In this document: piece after piece, positions 15,945 through 24,314 of the stretch
How positions within the stretch are numbered: the first letter of the stretch is position 1
Layout of the letters: each line of letters opens with the position of its first letter
Source of the DNA: Fen-455 sp050012675
GTDB taxonomy: Bacteria > Actinomycetota > Acidimicrobiia > Acidimicrobiales > Bog-793
DNA: 64,000 nt
Direction of reading: 5' to 3'
NCBI GenBank assembly: GCA_050012675.1
Contig: JBEKGS010000017.1
Location: forward strand, 6,564-70,563
The notes under the pieces: generated by a model
Told to the model about the DNA's origin: nothing
Databases searched by the model: none
What the model saw: only the letters and a program-made list of their open reading frames with translations
Position numbers and translations under genes: made by a program

Positions 15945-15984
15945 GCTTTTTGTGGGCGCGCCGGGCTTTTTGTGGGCGCGCCGG
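15945..15984. repeat. Two tandem 20-bp repeats between convergent transporter genes
   Basis: The unit GCTTTTTGTGGGCGCGCCGG occurs twice head to tail (15945-15964 and 15965-15984) with no mismatch. Each copy contains the 8-bp palindrome GGCGCGCC, so the two copies can pair as an 8-bp stem in RNA from either strand. The array ends three bases before the stop codon of the minus-strand ATPase gene and 30 bases after the plus-strand permease. It may act as a two-way terminator, though no good T-run follows. Confidence 0.8.
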
Positions 15985-15987
15985 CCT

Positions 15988-18072
15988 TTACAGCCCGGGA
16001 GGCGCCGTCGAGACGCTGGAGGCAAGCGACGGGGCGACGGGTTGCTGGAGCGGGAAGTGGCAGGCCGCCATGTGGTCGCCGCCGAAGGACTGGAGCGGGG
16101 GCTCTTCCAGAGAACAGATCTCCTGTGCCTGCGGGCAGCGGGTGCGGAACCGGCAGCCGGAAGGCGGGGTGATGGCCGAAGGCAGCTCTCCTGTGATGTG
16201 GTGGCCCCGGCGCTCCTGAGCGAGCACCGGGTCTGGCACCGGGATCGTGTCGATCAGGCCGCGGGTGTAGGGATGCGCCGGCTGCTCGTAGATCCTGCGC
16301 GACTCGCCAATCTCGACGAGCTTGCCCAGGTACATCACACCGATGCGGTCGGAGAGGAACTTGAGCACCGCGAGGTCGTGCGAGATGACGATGTAGGTGA
16401 GCCGGTGGACCTGTTGGAGTGCCTTCATCATGTTGAGGATCTGCGACTGGATCGAGACGTCGAGGGCCGAGACGGGCTCGTCTGCAACGATCAGGCGCGG
16501 GTTCAACGTGAGGGCACGGGCGAAGCCGATCCGCTGGCGCTGACCTCCGGAGAACTCGTGCGGATAAAGGTCGATCGCCTTTTGTCCGAGGCCCACCTCT
16601 CGCAGCAGCGCGCCGACGCGCTCCCATTGCTCGGTCCTCGATCCGATCCCTTGTACCTTCAGCGGTTCACGCAAGATCGTGCCGACCCTCATCCGGGGGT
16701 CGAGCGACGCGTAGGGGTCCTGGAACATGATCTGGAAGTCGCGCCGGCCGCGGCGCAGCTCGCCGCGCTTCATCTCGGTGACTTCCTGGCCGTCGAATCG
16801 GATCCGCCCCGAGGTCGGCTTCTCGAGTGCTACCACGAGGCGCCCGATGGTCGTCTTGCCGCAGCCCGACTCGCCCACGAGACCGAAGGTCTCTCCCTCG
16901 CGGACGGCGAAAGAGACGTTGGAGACCGCCTTCACGCTGCCGATCTTGCGCTGCAGGACCGCACCCGCGGTGACGGGGAACTCCTTTACGAGTTGGTCGA
17001 TCTCGAGGATCACCTTGCGGGACGCGAGCTCGTCGAAGCGGTTCGTTGCTATCCGGCTCGCCTCAGCCGCGTCGACGACGCGGATCTGACGCCGTGGCGC
17101 CCCGGCGCCGCCCACCGGGTTGAAGCAGGCGACCGAGTGAGTCCCCTCGGTGATGAGCGGCGGCTCCTCGCTCCGGCACTGTTCGATGGCGTTGCGGCAG
17201 CGCGGCTCGAACCTGCAGCCGACGAACTCACCGCTCAGGTCGGGGGGCACCCCGGGGATCGAGTAGAGCGGGACGCTCGAGTCGGCGTTCAGCTTGGGGA
17301 TGGAGTCGAGGAGTGCCTCGGAATAAGGGTGGCGCATCTCCTCGAACAGGTTGCGCGTCGGGGCGCTCTCGACGATCTTGCCGGCGTACATGACCATGAC
17401 CCGGTCCGCGCGTCCGGCGATGACGCCCATGTCGTGGGTGATGAGGAGCACCGCCATCTTGAGGCGCTCGCGCAGCTCGTCGATGAGGTCGAGGATCTGC
17501 GCCTGGATGGTCACGTCCAGGGCGGTCGTCGGCTCGTCGGCGATGAGCAGCTTCGGCTCGCAGGCGAGGGCTATCGCGATCATGACACGCTGGCGCAGGC
17601 CGCCCGAGAGCTGGTGGGGATAGGACGCGAGGCGTTCGGCGGGGCGGGGCATCCCCACGAGCTGGAGCACCTCGACCGCCCGGTCCATGGCCGCCTGCTT
17701 GGAGACCTGCTTGTGGATCCGCACGGGCTCGGCGATCTGGCGGCCGATTGTCATCGTCGGGTTGAGCGAGGTCATCGGGTCCTGGAAGATCATGGCGACG
17801 TCGTTGCCCCGAACGTCGCGCATCTGCTTCTCGGGCATCTGCACGAGCTCCTTGCCCATGAGGGTCACCGAGCCGCGGACGATGTGGCCGACATTCGGCA
17901 GGAGCTTCATGATCGACAATCCGGCCGTGCTCTTGCCGCATCCGGACTCGCCGACGAGACCCAGGCACTCACCTTCGCCGACTGTGAACGAGACGCCGTC
18001 GACGGCGCCGACAGTCGCCGTGCGCAGGTGGAACTCGGTACGCAGGTCCACCACTTCGAGAACGTTGGCCAT
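15988..18072 (-). CDS. Fused peptide ABC transporter ATPase (DppD-DppF type)
   Basis: A 694-residue protein with two complete ABC domains. First half: Walker A GESGCGKST at 41-49, signature LSGGLRQRV near 155, Walker B LLIADEP near 175, and an oligopeptide_C segment with a four-Cys cluster (CRFEPRCRNAIEQC) near 285-300. Second half: Walker A GESGCGKTT at 400-408, signature FSGGQRQRI near 507, Walker B near 527, and a similar Cys cluster (CRFRTRCPQAQEIC) near 640-653. These cysteines are typical of peptide transporter ATPases and may hold an Fe-S cluster. In most bacteria the halves are separate proteins. It is convergent with its permeases and has its own promoter, with TACGAT on the minus strand at 18106-18111. 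Confidence 0.94.
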   Translation of the reverse strand: MANVLEVVDLRTEFHLRTATVGAVDGVSFTVGEGECLGLVGESGCGKSTAGLSIMKLLPNVGHIVRGSVTLMGKELVQMPEKQMRDVRGNDVAMIFQDPMTSLNPTMTIGRQIAEPVRIHKQVSKQAAMDRAVEVLQLVGMPRPAERLASYPHQLSGGLRQRVMIAIALACEPKLLIADEPTTALDVTIQAQILDLIDELRERLKMAVLLITHDMGVIAGRADRVMVMYAGKIVESAPTRNLFEEMRHPYSEALLDSIPKLNADSSVPLYSIPGVPPDLSGEFVGCRFEPRCRNAIEQCRSEEPPLITEGTHSVACFNPVGGAGAPRRQIRVVDAAEASRIATNRFDELASRKVILEIDQLVKEFPVTAGAVLQRKIGSVKAVSNVSFAVREGETFGLVGESGCGKTTIGRLVVALEKPTSGRIRFDGQEVTEMKRGELRRGRRDFQIMFQDPYASLDPRMRVGTILREPLKVQGIGSRTEQWERVGALLREVGLGQKAIDLYPHEFSGGQRQRIGFARALTLNPRLIVADEPVSALDVSIQSQILNMMKALQQVHRLTYIVISHDLAVLKFLSDRIGVMYLGKLVEIGESRRIYEQPAHPYTRGLIDTIPVPDPVLAQERRGHHITGELPSAITPPSGCRFRTRCPQAQEICSLEEPPLQSFGGDHMAACHFPLQQPVAPSLASSVSTAPPGL

Positions 18073-18169
18073 GGCTGGTTACCCCTGTGCTCTGCCGACG
18101 AAAGCATCGTATGCCATCGCCCGACATGCGCCTAAACCCGGATCCCTGGTCGCCCGGCTTGTGCTGCGC

Positions 18170-18175
18170 TATCGT
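18170..18175 (+). promoter_or_regulatory. Putative -10 box (TATCGT) of mihF, leaderless
   Basis: TATCGT ends eight bases before ATG 18184, and no Shine-Dalgarno sequence is present. This points to a transcript that starts at or next to the start codon. Confidence 0.5.
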
Positions 18176-18183
18176 AACCGCCC

Positions 18184-18504
18184 ATGCCCCAACCTCCTAG
18201 CCTCACGCCCGAGCAGCGCCACGCGGCGCTCGAGAAGGCGGCCCGAGCGCGCCGTGAACGCGCCGAGATAAAGGATCATCTGAAGAGTGGTCGAGTTACC
18301 CTGCGGGAGCTGCTCGTCAAAGCGGAGTCGGACGAGATCGTCGGCAAGATGAAGGTGCTGGCGGTTCTCGAGGCACTCCCCGGTACCGGCAAGGTGAAGG
18401 CCCGCCGCTTGATGGAGCACGTCGGCATCAGTGAGACTCGCCGGCTCCAGGGCCTCGGGGCCAAGCAGCGCGAAGCGTTGCTCGAGGCAGCAGCCCGACC
18501 CTGA
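18184..18504 (+). CDS. mihF: Actinobacterial integration host factor (mIHF)
   Basis: A 106-residue basic DNA-binding protein of the mycobacterial integration host factor family, unrelated to the enterobacterial IHF. It has a long N-terminal basic helix (EQRHAALEKAARARRERAEIKDHL) and a helix-two-turn-helix carrying LPGTGKVKARRLMEHVGI. It bends and compacts DNA. Its position directly before gmk and rpoZ is the conserved actinobacterial order. Usually pyrF lies just upstream; here a 6.3-kb peptide transporter block separates them. The stop TGA at 18502-18504 overlaps the apparent CTG start of gmk. Confidence 0.95.
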   Translation: MPQPPSLTPEQRHAALEKAARARRERAEIKDHLKSGRVTLRELLVKAESDEIVGKMKVLAVLEALPGTGKVKARRLMEHVGISETRRLQGLGAKQREALLEAAARP

Positions 18505-19040
18505 TCCTCATCGTCTGTGGGCCCGGCGGCGTCGGCAAGGGGACGATCGTCCACCGTCTGGTCGCAGCCGACGATCACCTCTGGCTGAGTCGATCCTGGA
18601 CCACGCGTGCCCGCCGTCCCGGCGAGGCCGAAGACGATTACACCTTCGTCGATCACGAGGCCTTCTTAAGACGCGTCGCTGAAGACGGCTTCCTCGAGTG
18701 GGCGCAGATTCTCGGTGAGTACTACGGGACGCCCACGCCACAGCCCCCACAAGGCTGTGACGTGGTGCTCGAAATAGACGTCCAGGGCGCCCGCCAGGTG
18801 CTCCGGCGGTATCCCGACGCTATTTGCGTTCTTGTCCGCGCGCCTTCGCGCGAGGTGCAAGAGCAGCGCCTCCGGGCCAGGGGCGACTCGGAGGAGCACA
18901 TCCGCACCCGCATAGAGCTGGGCCGCCGTGAGGAGGCCGAGGGCCTTGAGATCGCCTCGCGCGTCGTGGTGAACGACGACCTTGATCAGGCGGTGCGCGA
19001 CCTTGCGGATATAGTGGGAGAGGTCCGCCACAAGGGATGA
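18501..19040 (+). CDS. gmk: Guanylate kinase, apparent CTG start codon
   Basis: A protein of about 179 residues that phosphorylates GMP to GDP. The P-loop is GPGGVGKGT (residues 7-15), with Gly where most guanylate kinases have Ser. LSRSWTTRARRPGEAEDDYTF for GMP, FLEWAQILGEYYGTP and VVLEIDVQGARQV all match the family. The frame is closed by TGA at 18432-18434, and no ATG, GTG or TTG occurs in frame between there and the P-loop. The only sensible start is CTG 18501, which overlaps the mihF stop as CTGA and places the first strand (ILIVCGPGG) at the proper distance. Starting at the first in-frame ATG or GTG would delete the catalytic P-loop. Translational coupling to mihF is likely. Confidence 0.88.
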   Translation: MILIVCGPGGVGKGTIVHRLVAADDHLWLSRSWTTRARRPGEAEDDYTFVDHEAFLRRVAEDGFLEWAQILGEYYGTPTPQPPQGCDVVLEIDVQGARQVLRRYPDAICVLVRAPSREVQEQRLRARGDSEEHIRTRIELGRREEAEGLEIASRVVVNDDLDQAVRDLADIVGEVRHKG

Positions 19041-19100
19041 CCGCGTCCCAGGAGCGGAAGGCCGCCTCTACGAGGCAGCACCCGATCGAGAAGGAGCCCC

Positions 19101-19424
19101 ATGGCTGAGCCGCGCAGCACGATGATCGATCCACCGATCGAGGTCTTGCTCGACAAGGTCGACTCGAAATTCACCCTCGTGACCCTTGCCGCCAAGCGGG
19201 GGCGGCAGGTGAACTCGTACTTCAGCCAGCTGGGCGAAGGTCTCGGCGCCATCGTGCCGCCTCAGGTCGCCTCCATCGCCCGCAAGCCCCTGTCGATCGC
19301 CCTCGAGGAGATCGCGGCCGGCAAGGTGGTGGCGGTATGGCCCTCGGACGAGGAGACTTCGGCCGAGGGCGAGCCGTCCTCGGAAGACATGAGCGATGCC
19401 CCCGACAACGGGGAGGCGAGCTAG
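19101..19424 (+). CDS. rpoZ: RNA polymerase omega subunit
   Basis: A 107-residue subunit that helps assemble RNA polymerase. The core MIDPPIEVLLDKVDSKFTLV, AAKRGRQVNSYF and KPLSIALEEIAAGKV matches actinobacterial omega. The C-terminal 25 residues are acidic and low-complexity. The start ATG 19101 follows AAGGAG with good spacing. It sits between gmk and coaBC, as in most actinobacteria. The 60-base gap after gmk contains no obvious terminator, so co-transcription is likely. Confidence 0.96.
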   Translation: MAEPRSTMIDPPIEVLLDKVDSKFTLVTLAAKRGRQVNSYFSQLGEGLGAIVPPQVASIARKPLSIALEEIAAGKVVAVWPSDEETSAEGEPSSEDMSDAPDNGEAS

Positions 19425-19455
19425 CCCACCGCGGAGCTGGCGGAGGGCTGCGGTT

Positions 19456-20823
19456 GTGAGCGACGGGCCGGGATCGAATCGAGCTGACGGGTCCGCCACA
19501 GCTGGCGCGTCCCTACTCGGCGCGACCGTGGTGCTCGGGGTGAGCGGCGGGATCGCCGCCTACAAAGCCGTCGAGCTCTGCCGTCGCCTGGTCGACGCCG
19601 GCGCCCATGTCGTGCCTGTTCTCACGGCCAACGCCACCCGCTTTGTCGGAGCGGCGACCTTCTCCGCACTGGCTAGTGAACCCGCCCGCCTGGAGCTGTT
19701 CGGCGACGACTCCCCGATTCCCCACACCGAGCTCGGTCGGCGGGCGGACCTTGTCCTCGTCGCACCGGCGACGGCGCGCGTCATCGGGGCTTACGCCGCC
19801 GGCATCTCCTCGGACCTGCTCGTGGCCACGCTGCTGGCGACGCGTGCCCCTGTGCTGGTCTGTCCCGCCATGCACTCGGAGATGTGGGAGCACGCAGCGG
19901 TCCAGGAGAACCTGGCCACCCTTCGTCGCCGCGGCGTTCACGTCCTCGAGCCGGAGTCGGGCCGCCTGGCGGGCGGGGACCTAGGTGCAGGCAGGCTTCC
20001 GGAGACCGGCGTGATCCTCGAACAAGCGGCGAGGATCCTCGCCGCCTCCCGGCACACGGGCGGCCGAGCCCGACCGCTTTCGGGCCGGCACGTGCTCGTC
20101 ACCGCGGGAGGCACCCGCGAGCCCATCGATCCGGTGCGCTTCCTCTCCAACCGCTCCTCGGGCAAACAGGGCCATGCCCTCGCCGAGGCCGCCGCCGAGC
20201 TCGGTGCCGACGTCACCCTGGTGACGACCTCCGGCTTGCCCGTGGCCAGCGGAGTCGAGGTGGTCGAGGTCGAGACGGCCGCTCAGATGGCCGAGGCGGT
20301 GCTGGAGCGCGCCGGGACCGCAGAGCTGGTCGTCATGGCCGCGGCAGTCGCCGACTACCGCCCCGCCGAGGTGGCGACGAGCAAGCTCCGCAAAGCCGAC
20401 GGGCCGCCCGAGATCCGTCTCGTCCCGACCGTCGACATCCTCGCCGAGCTCGGGCGCCGCCGGCACGCGGGCCAGGTGCTGGTCGGCTTCGCGGCTGAGA
20501 CGGGCTCGCCCGACGAACGCGCGAAGTGCAAGCTGGAAGAAAAGAACGTGGACCTCATGGTTGCCAACGACGTGGAGGCCGAAGGCGTCGGGTTCGCGCA
20601 CGAGACCAACGCCGTGACAATCTTCCACCGTGGAGGGGGACGCACAGAAGTCCCGCTCCAGTCCAAAAAAGGCGTCGCCGAGGCGGTCTTGCATGCCGCG
20701 ATGGCACTACTTTCCGGGACACCGCCGTGTAAGGACGGCTCGGCTGGGCAGGTTCTGACCGCCGGCTCCCCTGGGAGCGAGGCGTCGGCCCCGCACGCCG
20801 CTGCCGGTAGCGATCGAGAATGA
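19456..20823 (+). CDS. coaBC: Bifunctional phosphopantothenoylcysteine decarboxylase / synthetase
   Basis: A protein of about 455 residues for coenzyme A synthesis. The N-terminal CoaC flavoprotein domain (LGVSGGIAAYKAVELCRRL, the active-site His in IPHTELGRRAD, and PAMHSEMW in place of the usual PAMN) decarboxylates 4'-phosphopantothenoylcysteine. The C-terminal CoaB domain (LVTAGGTREPIDPVRFLSN, AAAVADYRP, KLEEKNVDLMVAND) joins cysteine to phosphopantothenate with CTP. GTG 19456 follows GGAGGG at 19442-19447 and is preferred to the longer frame from 19396, which would overlap rpoZ. The extra 35 C-terminal residues are low-complexity. The stop overlaps a possible ATG of metK. Confidence 0.93.
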   Translation: MSDGPGSNRADGSATAGASLLGATVVLGVSGGIAAYKAVELCRRLVDAGAHVVPVLTANATRFVGAATFSALASEPARLELFGDDSPIPHTELGRRADLVLVAPATARVIGAYAAGISSDLLVATLLATRAPVLVCPAMHSEMWEHAAVQENLATLRRRGVHVLEPESGRLAGGDLGAGRLPETGVILEQAARILAASRHTGGRARPLSGRHVLVTAGGTREPIDPVRFLSNRSSGKQGHALAEAAAELGADVTLVTTSGLPVASGVEVVEVETAAQMAEAVLERAGTAELVVMAAAVADYRPAEVATSKLRKADGPPEIRLVPTVDILAELGRRRHAGQVLVGFAAETGSPDERAKCKLEEKNVDLMVANDVEAEGVGFAHETNAVTIFHRGGGRTEVPLQSKKGVAEAVLHAAMALLSGTPPCKDGSAGQVLTAGSPGSEASAPHAAAGSDRE

Positions 20824-20834
20824 GGAGCCGTCTC

Positions 20835-22025
20835 TTGTCTAGCTTCCAATTCACCTCCGAGTCGGTCACCGAGGGGCATCCCGACAAGATGGCCGACCAG
20901 ATCTCCGACGCCATCCTCGATGCCATCTTGGAGGAGGACTCGCTCGGTCGCGTCGCCTGCGAGACCTTGCTCACGACCGGGCTTGTGATCGTGGCGGGCG
21001 AGATCTCGACAAGTGCCTACGTCGACATCCCCCGCCTTGTCCGCCGGACCATATGCGAGATCGGCTACGACCGGGAGGAGCTCTGCTTCGACGGGAACTC
21101 CTGCGGAGTGCTCGTGTCCATCGACGAACAGTCGCCCGACATCGACAGGGGCGTCTCAGCCGCCCTCGAGGTTCGAACGGGCACGGCCGGTGAGGACGTG
21201 CTCAACGCCCAGGGAGCGGGCGACCAGGGCATGGTGTTCGGGTACGCCTGCGACGAGACCCCCGATCTCATGCCGCTGCCGATCTGGTTGGCGCACCGGC
21301 TGGCGCGTCGACTCGCCGAGGTCCGCAAGTCCTGGGCGCTGCCTTATCTCGGGCCCGACGGCAAGACCCAGGTGACGGTCCGCTACGAAGACGGCCGGCC
21401 GGTCGAGCTCGAGACCGTGCTCATCTCCACCCAGCACACAAAAGACGCCGATCTCGAGGCGCTGCCCGCCGACCTGGCTCAGCACGTGATCATCCCCCTG
21501 CTCCCGACCGGGATAGAGACGTCCGGCTACCGGCTGCTGGCAAACCCGACGGGCCGTTTCGAGCTGGGTGGCCCACGTGCCGACACGGGGCTCACCGGGC
21601 GAAAGATCATCGTCGACACCTACGGCGGATGGGCGCGCCACGGCGGGGGCGCTTTTTCCGGCAAGGACCCCTCGAAGGTGGACCGCTCGGGTGCCTACGC
21701 CGCCCGATGGGTGGCAAAGCACGTCGTCGCCTCGGGGGCCGCCTCGCGCTGCGAGATCCAGGTCGCTTACGCCATCGGTGTCGCCCATCCCATCTCGGTG
21801 ATGATCGACACCTTCGGCACCGAGACGGTCGCTCCCGACCAGATCGCCAAGGCCGTCGACGAGCTCTTCGACCTCCGGCCGGCCGCCATCGTGCGGGACC
21901 TCGACCTGCGCCGGCCCATCTACCGCCAGGTCGCCGCCTACGGACACTTCGGGCGGCAGCCCGACGAGGCCCCCTGGGAGGCGACGCCACGTCTCGAGGA
22001 CCTGCGCGCCACGCTCGGACTCTGA
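20835..22025 (+). CDS. metK: S-adenosylmethionine synthetase
   Basis: A protein of about 396 residues that forms SAM from methionine and ATP. The ATP-binding TSESVTEGHPDKMADQISDA, GAGDQGMVFGYAC, and the P-loop-like GGGAFSGKDPSKVDRS are all visible. Two starts compete. TTG 20835 has GAGGAG seven bases upstream and begins close to the family start. ATG 20820 overlaps the coaBC stop as ATGA but lacks a ribosome-binding site. I prefer TTG 20835. No SAM riboswitch-like leader is present, and the gene appears to be co-transcribed with coaBC and priA. Confidence 0.95.
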   Translation: MSSFQFTSESVTEGHPDKMADQISDAILDAILEEDSLGRVACETLLTTGLVIVAGEISTSAYVDIPRLVRRTICEIGYDREELCFDGNSCGVLVSIDEQSPDIDRGVSAALEVRTGTAGEDVLNAQGAGDQGMVFGYACDETPDLMPLPIWLAHRLARRLAEVRKSWALPYLGPDGKTQVTVRYEDGRPVELETVLISTQHTKDADLEALPADLAQHVIIPLLPTGIETSGYRLLANPTGRFELGGPRADTGLTGRKIIVDTYGGWARHGGGAFSGKDPSKVDRSGAYAARWVAKHVVASGAASRCEIQVAYAIGVAHPISVMIDTFGTETVAPDQIAKAVDELFDLRPAAIVRDLDLRRPIYRQVAAYGHFGRQPDEAPWEATPRLEDLRATLGL

Positions 22026-22074
22026 ACGAGGGCACCGGCCCGGTGCCTTTCCAGGGGCGAGGTCTCCCCGCGCG

Positions 22075-23880
22075 ATGAACAGAGTTGTCGAGGTCCTGCC
22101 CGACGTGAGCGGGATCGACCGCACGTTCGCCTACGAGGTCCCCGCGGACCTCGTAGGCAGCCTGACGGTTGGCTGTGTCGTCCGCGTCCTCCTGCACGGG
22201 CGGCGGGTCAGGGGCTGGGTGGTGGCCGAGGCGACCGACCTGGCGGCCGAGATCGATCTCCGCCCGGTGAGCGAGCTCGTGTCCCTCGGGCCGCCACCGG
22301 CGGTCGTCGAGCTCAGCCGATGGGCGGCGTGGCGGTACGCGGGCCGCCTACGGCCGCTTCTCGTCACGGCCTCAGCGCCGCGCACTGTTCGGGCCCTGCC
22401 GCCCCGAGCGAAGCCTCGAGAGGCCGGCGGGCGGTCCGGGGGCGCTGCTGTCGAGTCAGAGATAGCCGTGGCCAGCTTGCAGGCGCTCTCGTTGGGCTGT
22501 GCCGTCTTGAGGCTCCCGCCGGCGGCACCGAGGCTCGCGGTCGTCGAGGCCGCCATCGCCACGGCCGGCTCCGACGGCGACGTGCTGGTGCTCGCCGCCT
22601 CGCGGTCCGACGCGGTGACCCTGGCGAGCCGCCTCGGGCGGTCCGGTCATCCGGTCGCTCTTCAACCCGAGGCCTGGGCGGAGGCGGCGTCGGGGGGCCG
22701 GGTCGTCGTCGGCGCCCGGTCGGCAGTGCTCTCGCCGGTCGCGAAACTTGGCGCCGTGGTCGTGCTGGATGCCCACGCGGACTCCTACCAGGAAGAACGC
22801 GTCCCCACCTGGCGGGCGACGGTGCTCGCGGACGAGCGCGCCCGACGCGCGGGCGCCCCGTGCCTGCTGGTGAGCGCATGCCCGACGCTCGACCTGCTCG
22901 AGGCTCGACCGCTCGTCACCTTGTCGCGCGAGGCCGAGCGCGCCGGATGGGCGCCGGTCGAGCTCATCGACGCCCGCGACGAGGACCCGCGGGCGGGCGG
23001 GTATCCGACCCGGATCGCGGCGCTCATCCGGGAGGCCGTCGGCGGGGAGCCGAAAAGGCCCGTTCTGGCCGTGCTCAACCGGACCGGCCGCGCCCGCCTG
23101 CTCGCCTGCGGGCACTGCCGGAGCCTTCTGCGCTGCCAGGTCTGCGGTGCGGCTCTCATCCAGGTGGAAAAGCCGGCTCAAGGCCACGTGGCCGTGCTCA
23201 ACTGCCCGAGGTGTGCCTCCTTCGGACCGGCTCTGTGCCCCACGTGCGGGCCCACCCGGCCGAGGATCGTTCGCCCCGGCGTGGCACGCGTGCGCGAGGA
23301 TCTCGCCGCTCTCACGGGACTGGAGGTGGCCGAGGTCGGCCGTGCCGGCTCGGCACCGGACGAGCGCCTTTCCGTCGCGCCCGTCCTGGTGGGCACCGAG
23401 GCCGTCTTGCACCGGGCGCCACCGGCCTCGCTCGTCCTGTTCCTCGACTTCGACCACGAGCTCCTGGCGCCCCGTTATCGCTCGGCGGAGCAGGCACTGG
23501 CCCTGCTGGCGCTCGCCTCCCGGGTTGTGGGCGGCCGGCGCAGGCAAGGCCGTGTCGTGGTGAGGACGCGCCTGCCCGGCCACGAGGTCCTGGCCGCGGC
23601 CGTGCACGCCGATCCCGGCCGGCTCGCGGCGTTGGAGCAGACACGCCGCGCCCTGCTCAGGCTCCCGCCCAGCACCGCCCTCGCGCTTGTGAGCGGGGAC
23701 GGGGCCGACGAGTTCGCGGGGCGCCTTGGCCGCTCGGGCCTCGCCGTCGAGGTGGGTGGCTCAGGCGGCGGCCGCTTCCTCCTCCGGGCGGCCAGCCCCG
23801 AGGCGCTCGCCGGGGCATTGGCCGCGGCCGGCCAGCCGGCGGCGGGCACGCGCGTCGAAATCGACCCGCGCCAGGTGTGA
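22075..23880 (+). CDS. priA: PriA-like primosomal protein lacking the helicase ATP site
   Basis: A 601-residue PriA homologue. The N-terminal DNA-binding domain (VVEVLPDVSGIDRTFAYEVP) and the zinc region are present, with cysteines at about 345, 348, 354, 357, 377, 380, 388 and 391 (ACGHCRS, RCQVCG, NCPRC, LCPTCG). No Walker A GxxxxGK[ST] exists where it should be (about residues 140-160), and the DEEH box is changed to DAHA near 232. This matches the known actinobacterial PriA, which is thought to have lost helicase activity but may still help reload replication proteins. It is about 130 residues shorter than E. coli PriA. It follows metK, as in other actinobacteria. Confidence 0.9.
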   Translation: MNRVVEVLPDVSGIDRTFAYEVPADLVGSLTVGCVVRVLLHGRRVRGWVVAEATDLAAEIDLRPVSELVSLGPPPAVVELSRWAAWRYAGRLRPLLVTASAPRTVRALPPRAKPREAGGRSGGAAVESEIAVASLQALSLGCAVLRLPPAAPRLAVVEAAIATAGSDGDVLVLAASRSDAVTLASRLGRSGHPVALQPEAWAEAASGGRVVVGARSAVLSPVAKLGAVVVLDAHADSYQEERVPTWRATVLADERARRAGAPCLLVSACPTLDLLEARPLVTLSREAERAGWAPVELIDARDEDPRAGGYPTRIAALIREAVGGEPKRPVLAVLNRTGRARLLACGHCRSLLRCQVCGAALIQVEKPAQGHVAVLNCPRCASFGPALCPTCGPTRPRIVRPGVARVREDLAALTGLEVAEVGRAGSAPDERLSVAPVLVGTEAVLHRAPPASLVLFLDFDHELLAPRYRSAEQALALLALASRVVGGRRRQGRVVVRTRLPGHEVLAAAVHADPGRLAALEQTRRALLRLPPSTALALVSGDGADEFAGRLGRSGLAVEVGGSGGGRFLLRAASPEALAGALAAAGQPAAGTRVEIDPRQV

Positions 23881-23916
23881 GGTCCTGGCCGTGGTGCCGC
23901 GTGGCGGACGACCTGC

Positions 23917-23922
23917 TATCGT
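23917..23922 (+). promoter_or_regulatory. Putative -10 box (TATCGT) for rpsO
   Basis: TATCGT is placed to give an rpsO transcript with a leader of about 110 bases. rpsO mRNAs in other bacteria often carry a folded leader bound by S15. I could not define a specific fold here. Confidence 0.35.
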
Positions 23923-24042
23923 GATCGGTGCCGGCCCAGGTCGGTGCGGCACGGCGCGTGCGCCGGGCCGGGATGTTTACCCTTCCTTTCCCGCCGGGTC
24001 GGCGTGGCCGGCCGGTACAGCAAGAAAGCACGCCACTCACGC

Positions 24043-24300
24043 ATGCCCGACAAGACGGCCACGATCACCGAGCACCGGCTTCACGAGACCGATACCGGCT
24101 CCCCAGAGGTGCAGGTGGCGCTCCTCACCGGACGCATCAACCACCTCACCGAACACCTGAAGATCCACCGGGGGGACCACCACACCCGGCGCGGGCTGAT
24201 GAAGCTCATCGGTCGCCGGCGCCGCCTGCTCGACTACGTGAAGGACAACGACGTCGAGCGATACCGGACGTTGATCTCCCGGCTCGGGATCCGGCGCTAG
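24043..24300 (+). CDS. rpsO: 30S ribosomal protein S15
   Basis: An 85-residue ribosomal protein. The S15 signature is clear: HETDTGSPEVQVALLTGRINHL, LKIHRGDHHTRRGLMKLIGRRRRLLDYV and RYRTLISRLGIR. S15 binds 16S rRNA early in assembly of the small-subunit platform. The start ATG 24043 gives the usual length minus a few N-terminal residues; the open frame back to 23944 does not resemble S15. The ribosome-binding site is weak (AAGAAAG some distance upstream). It precedes pnp, the classic rpsO-pnp order. Confidence 0.96.
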   Translation: MPDKTATITEHRLHETDTGSPEVQVALLTGRINHLTEHLKIHRGDHHTRRGLMKLIGRRRRLLDYVKDNDVERYRTLISRLGIRR

Positions 24301-24314
24301 GAAGCCAGGAACCC

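Noticed and set aside
15943..18135. 730-codon open frame on the plus strand
   Set aside because: Antisense shadow of the double ABC ATPase, which has full Walker and signature motifs.
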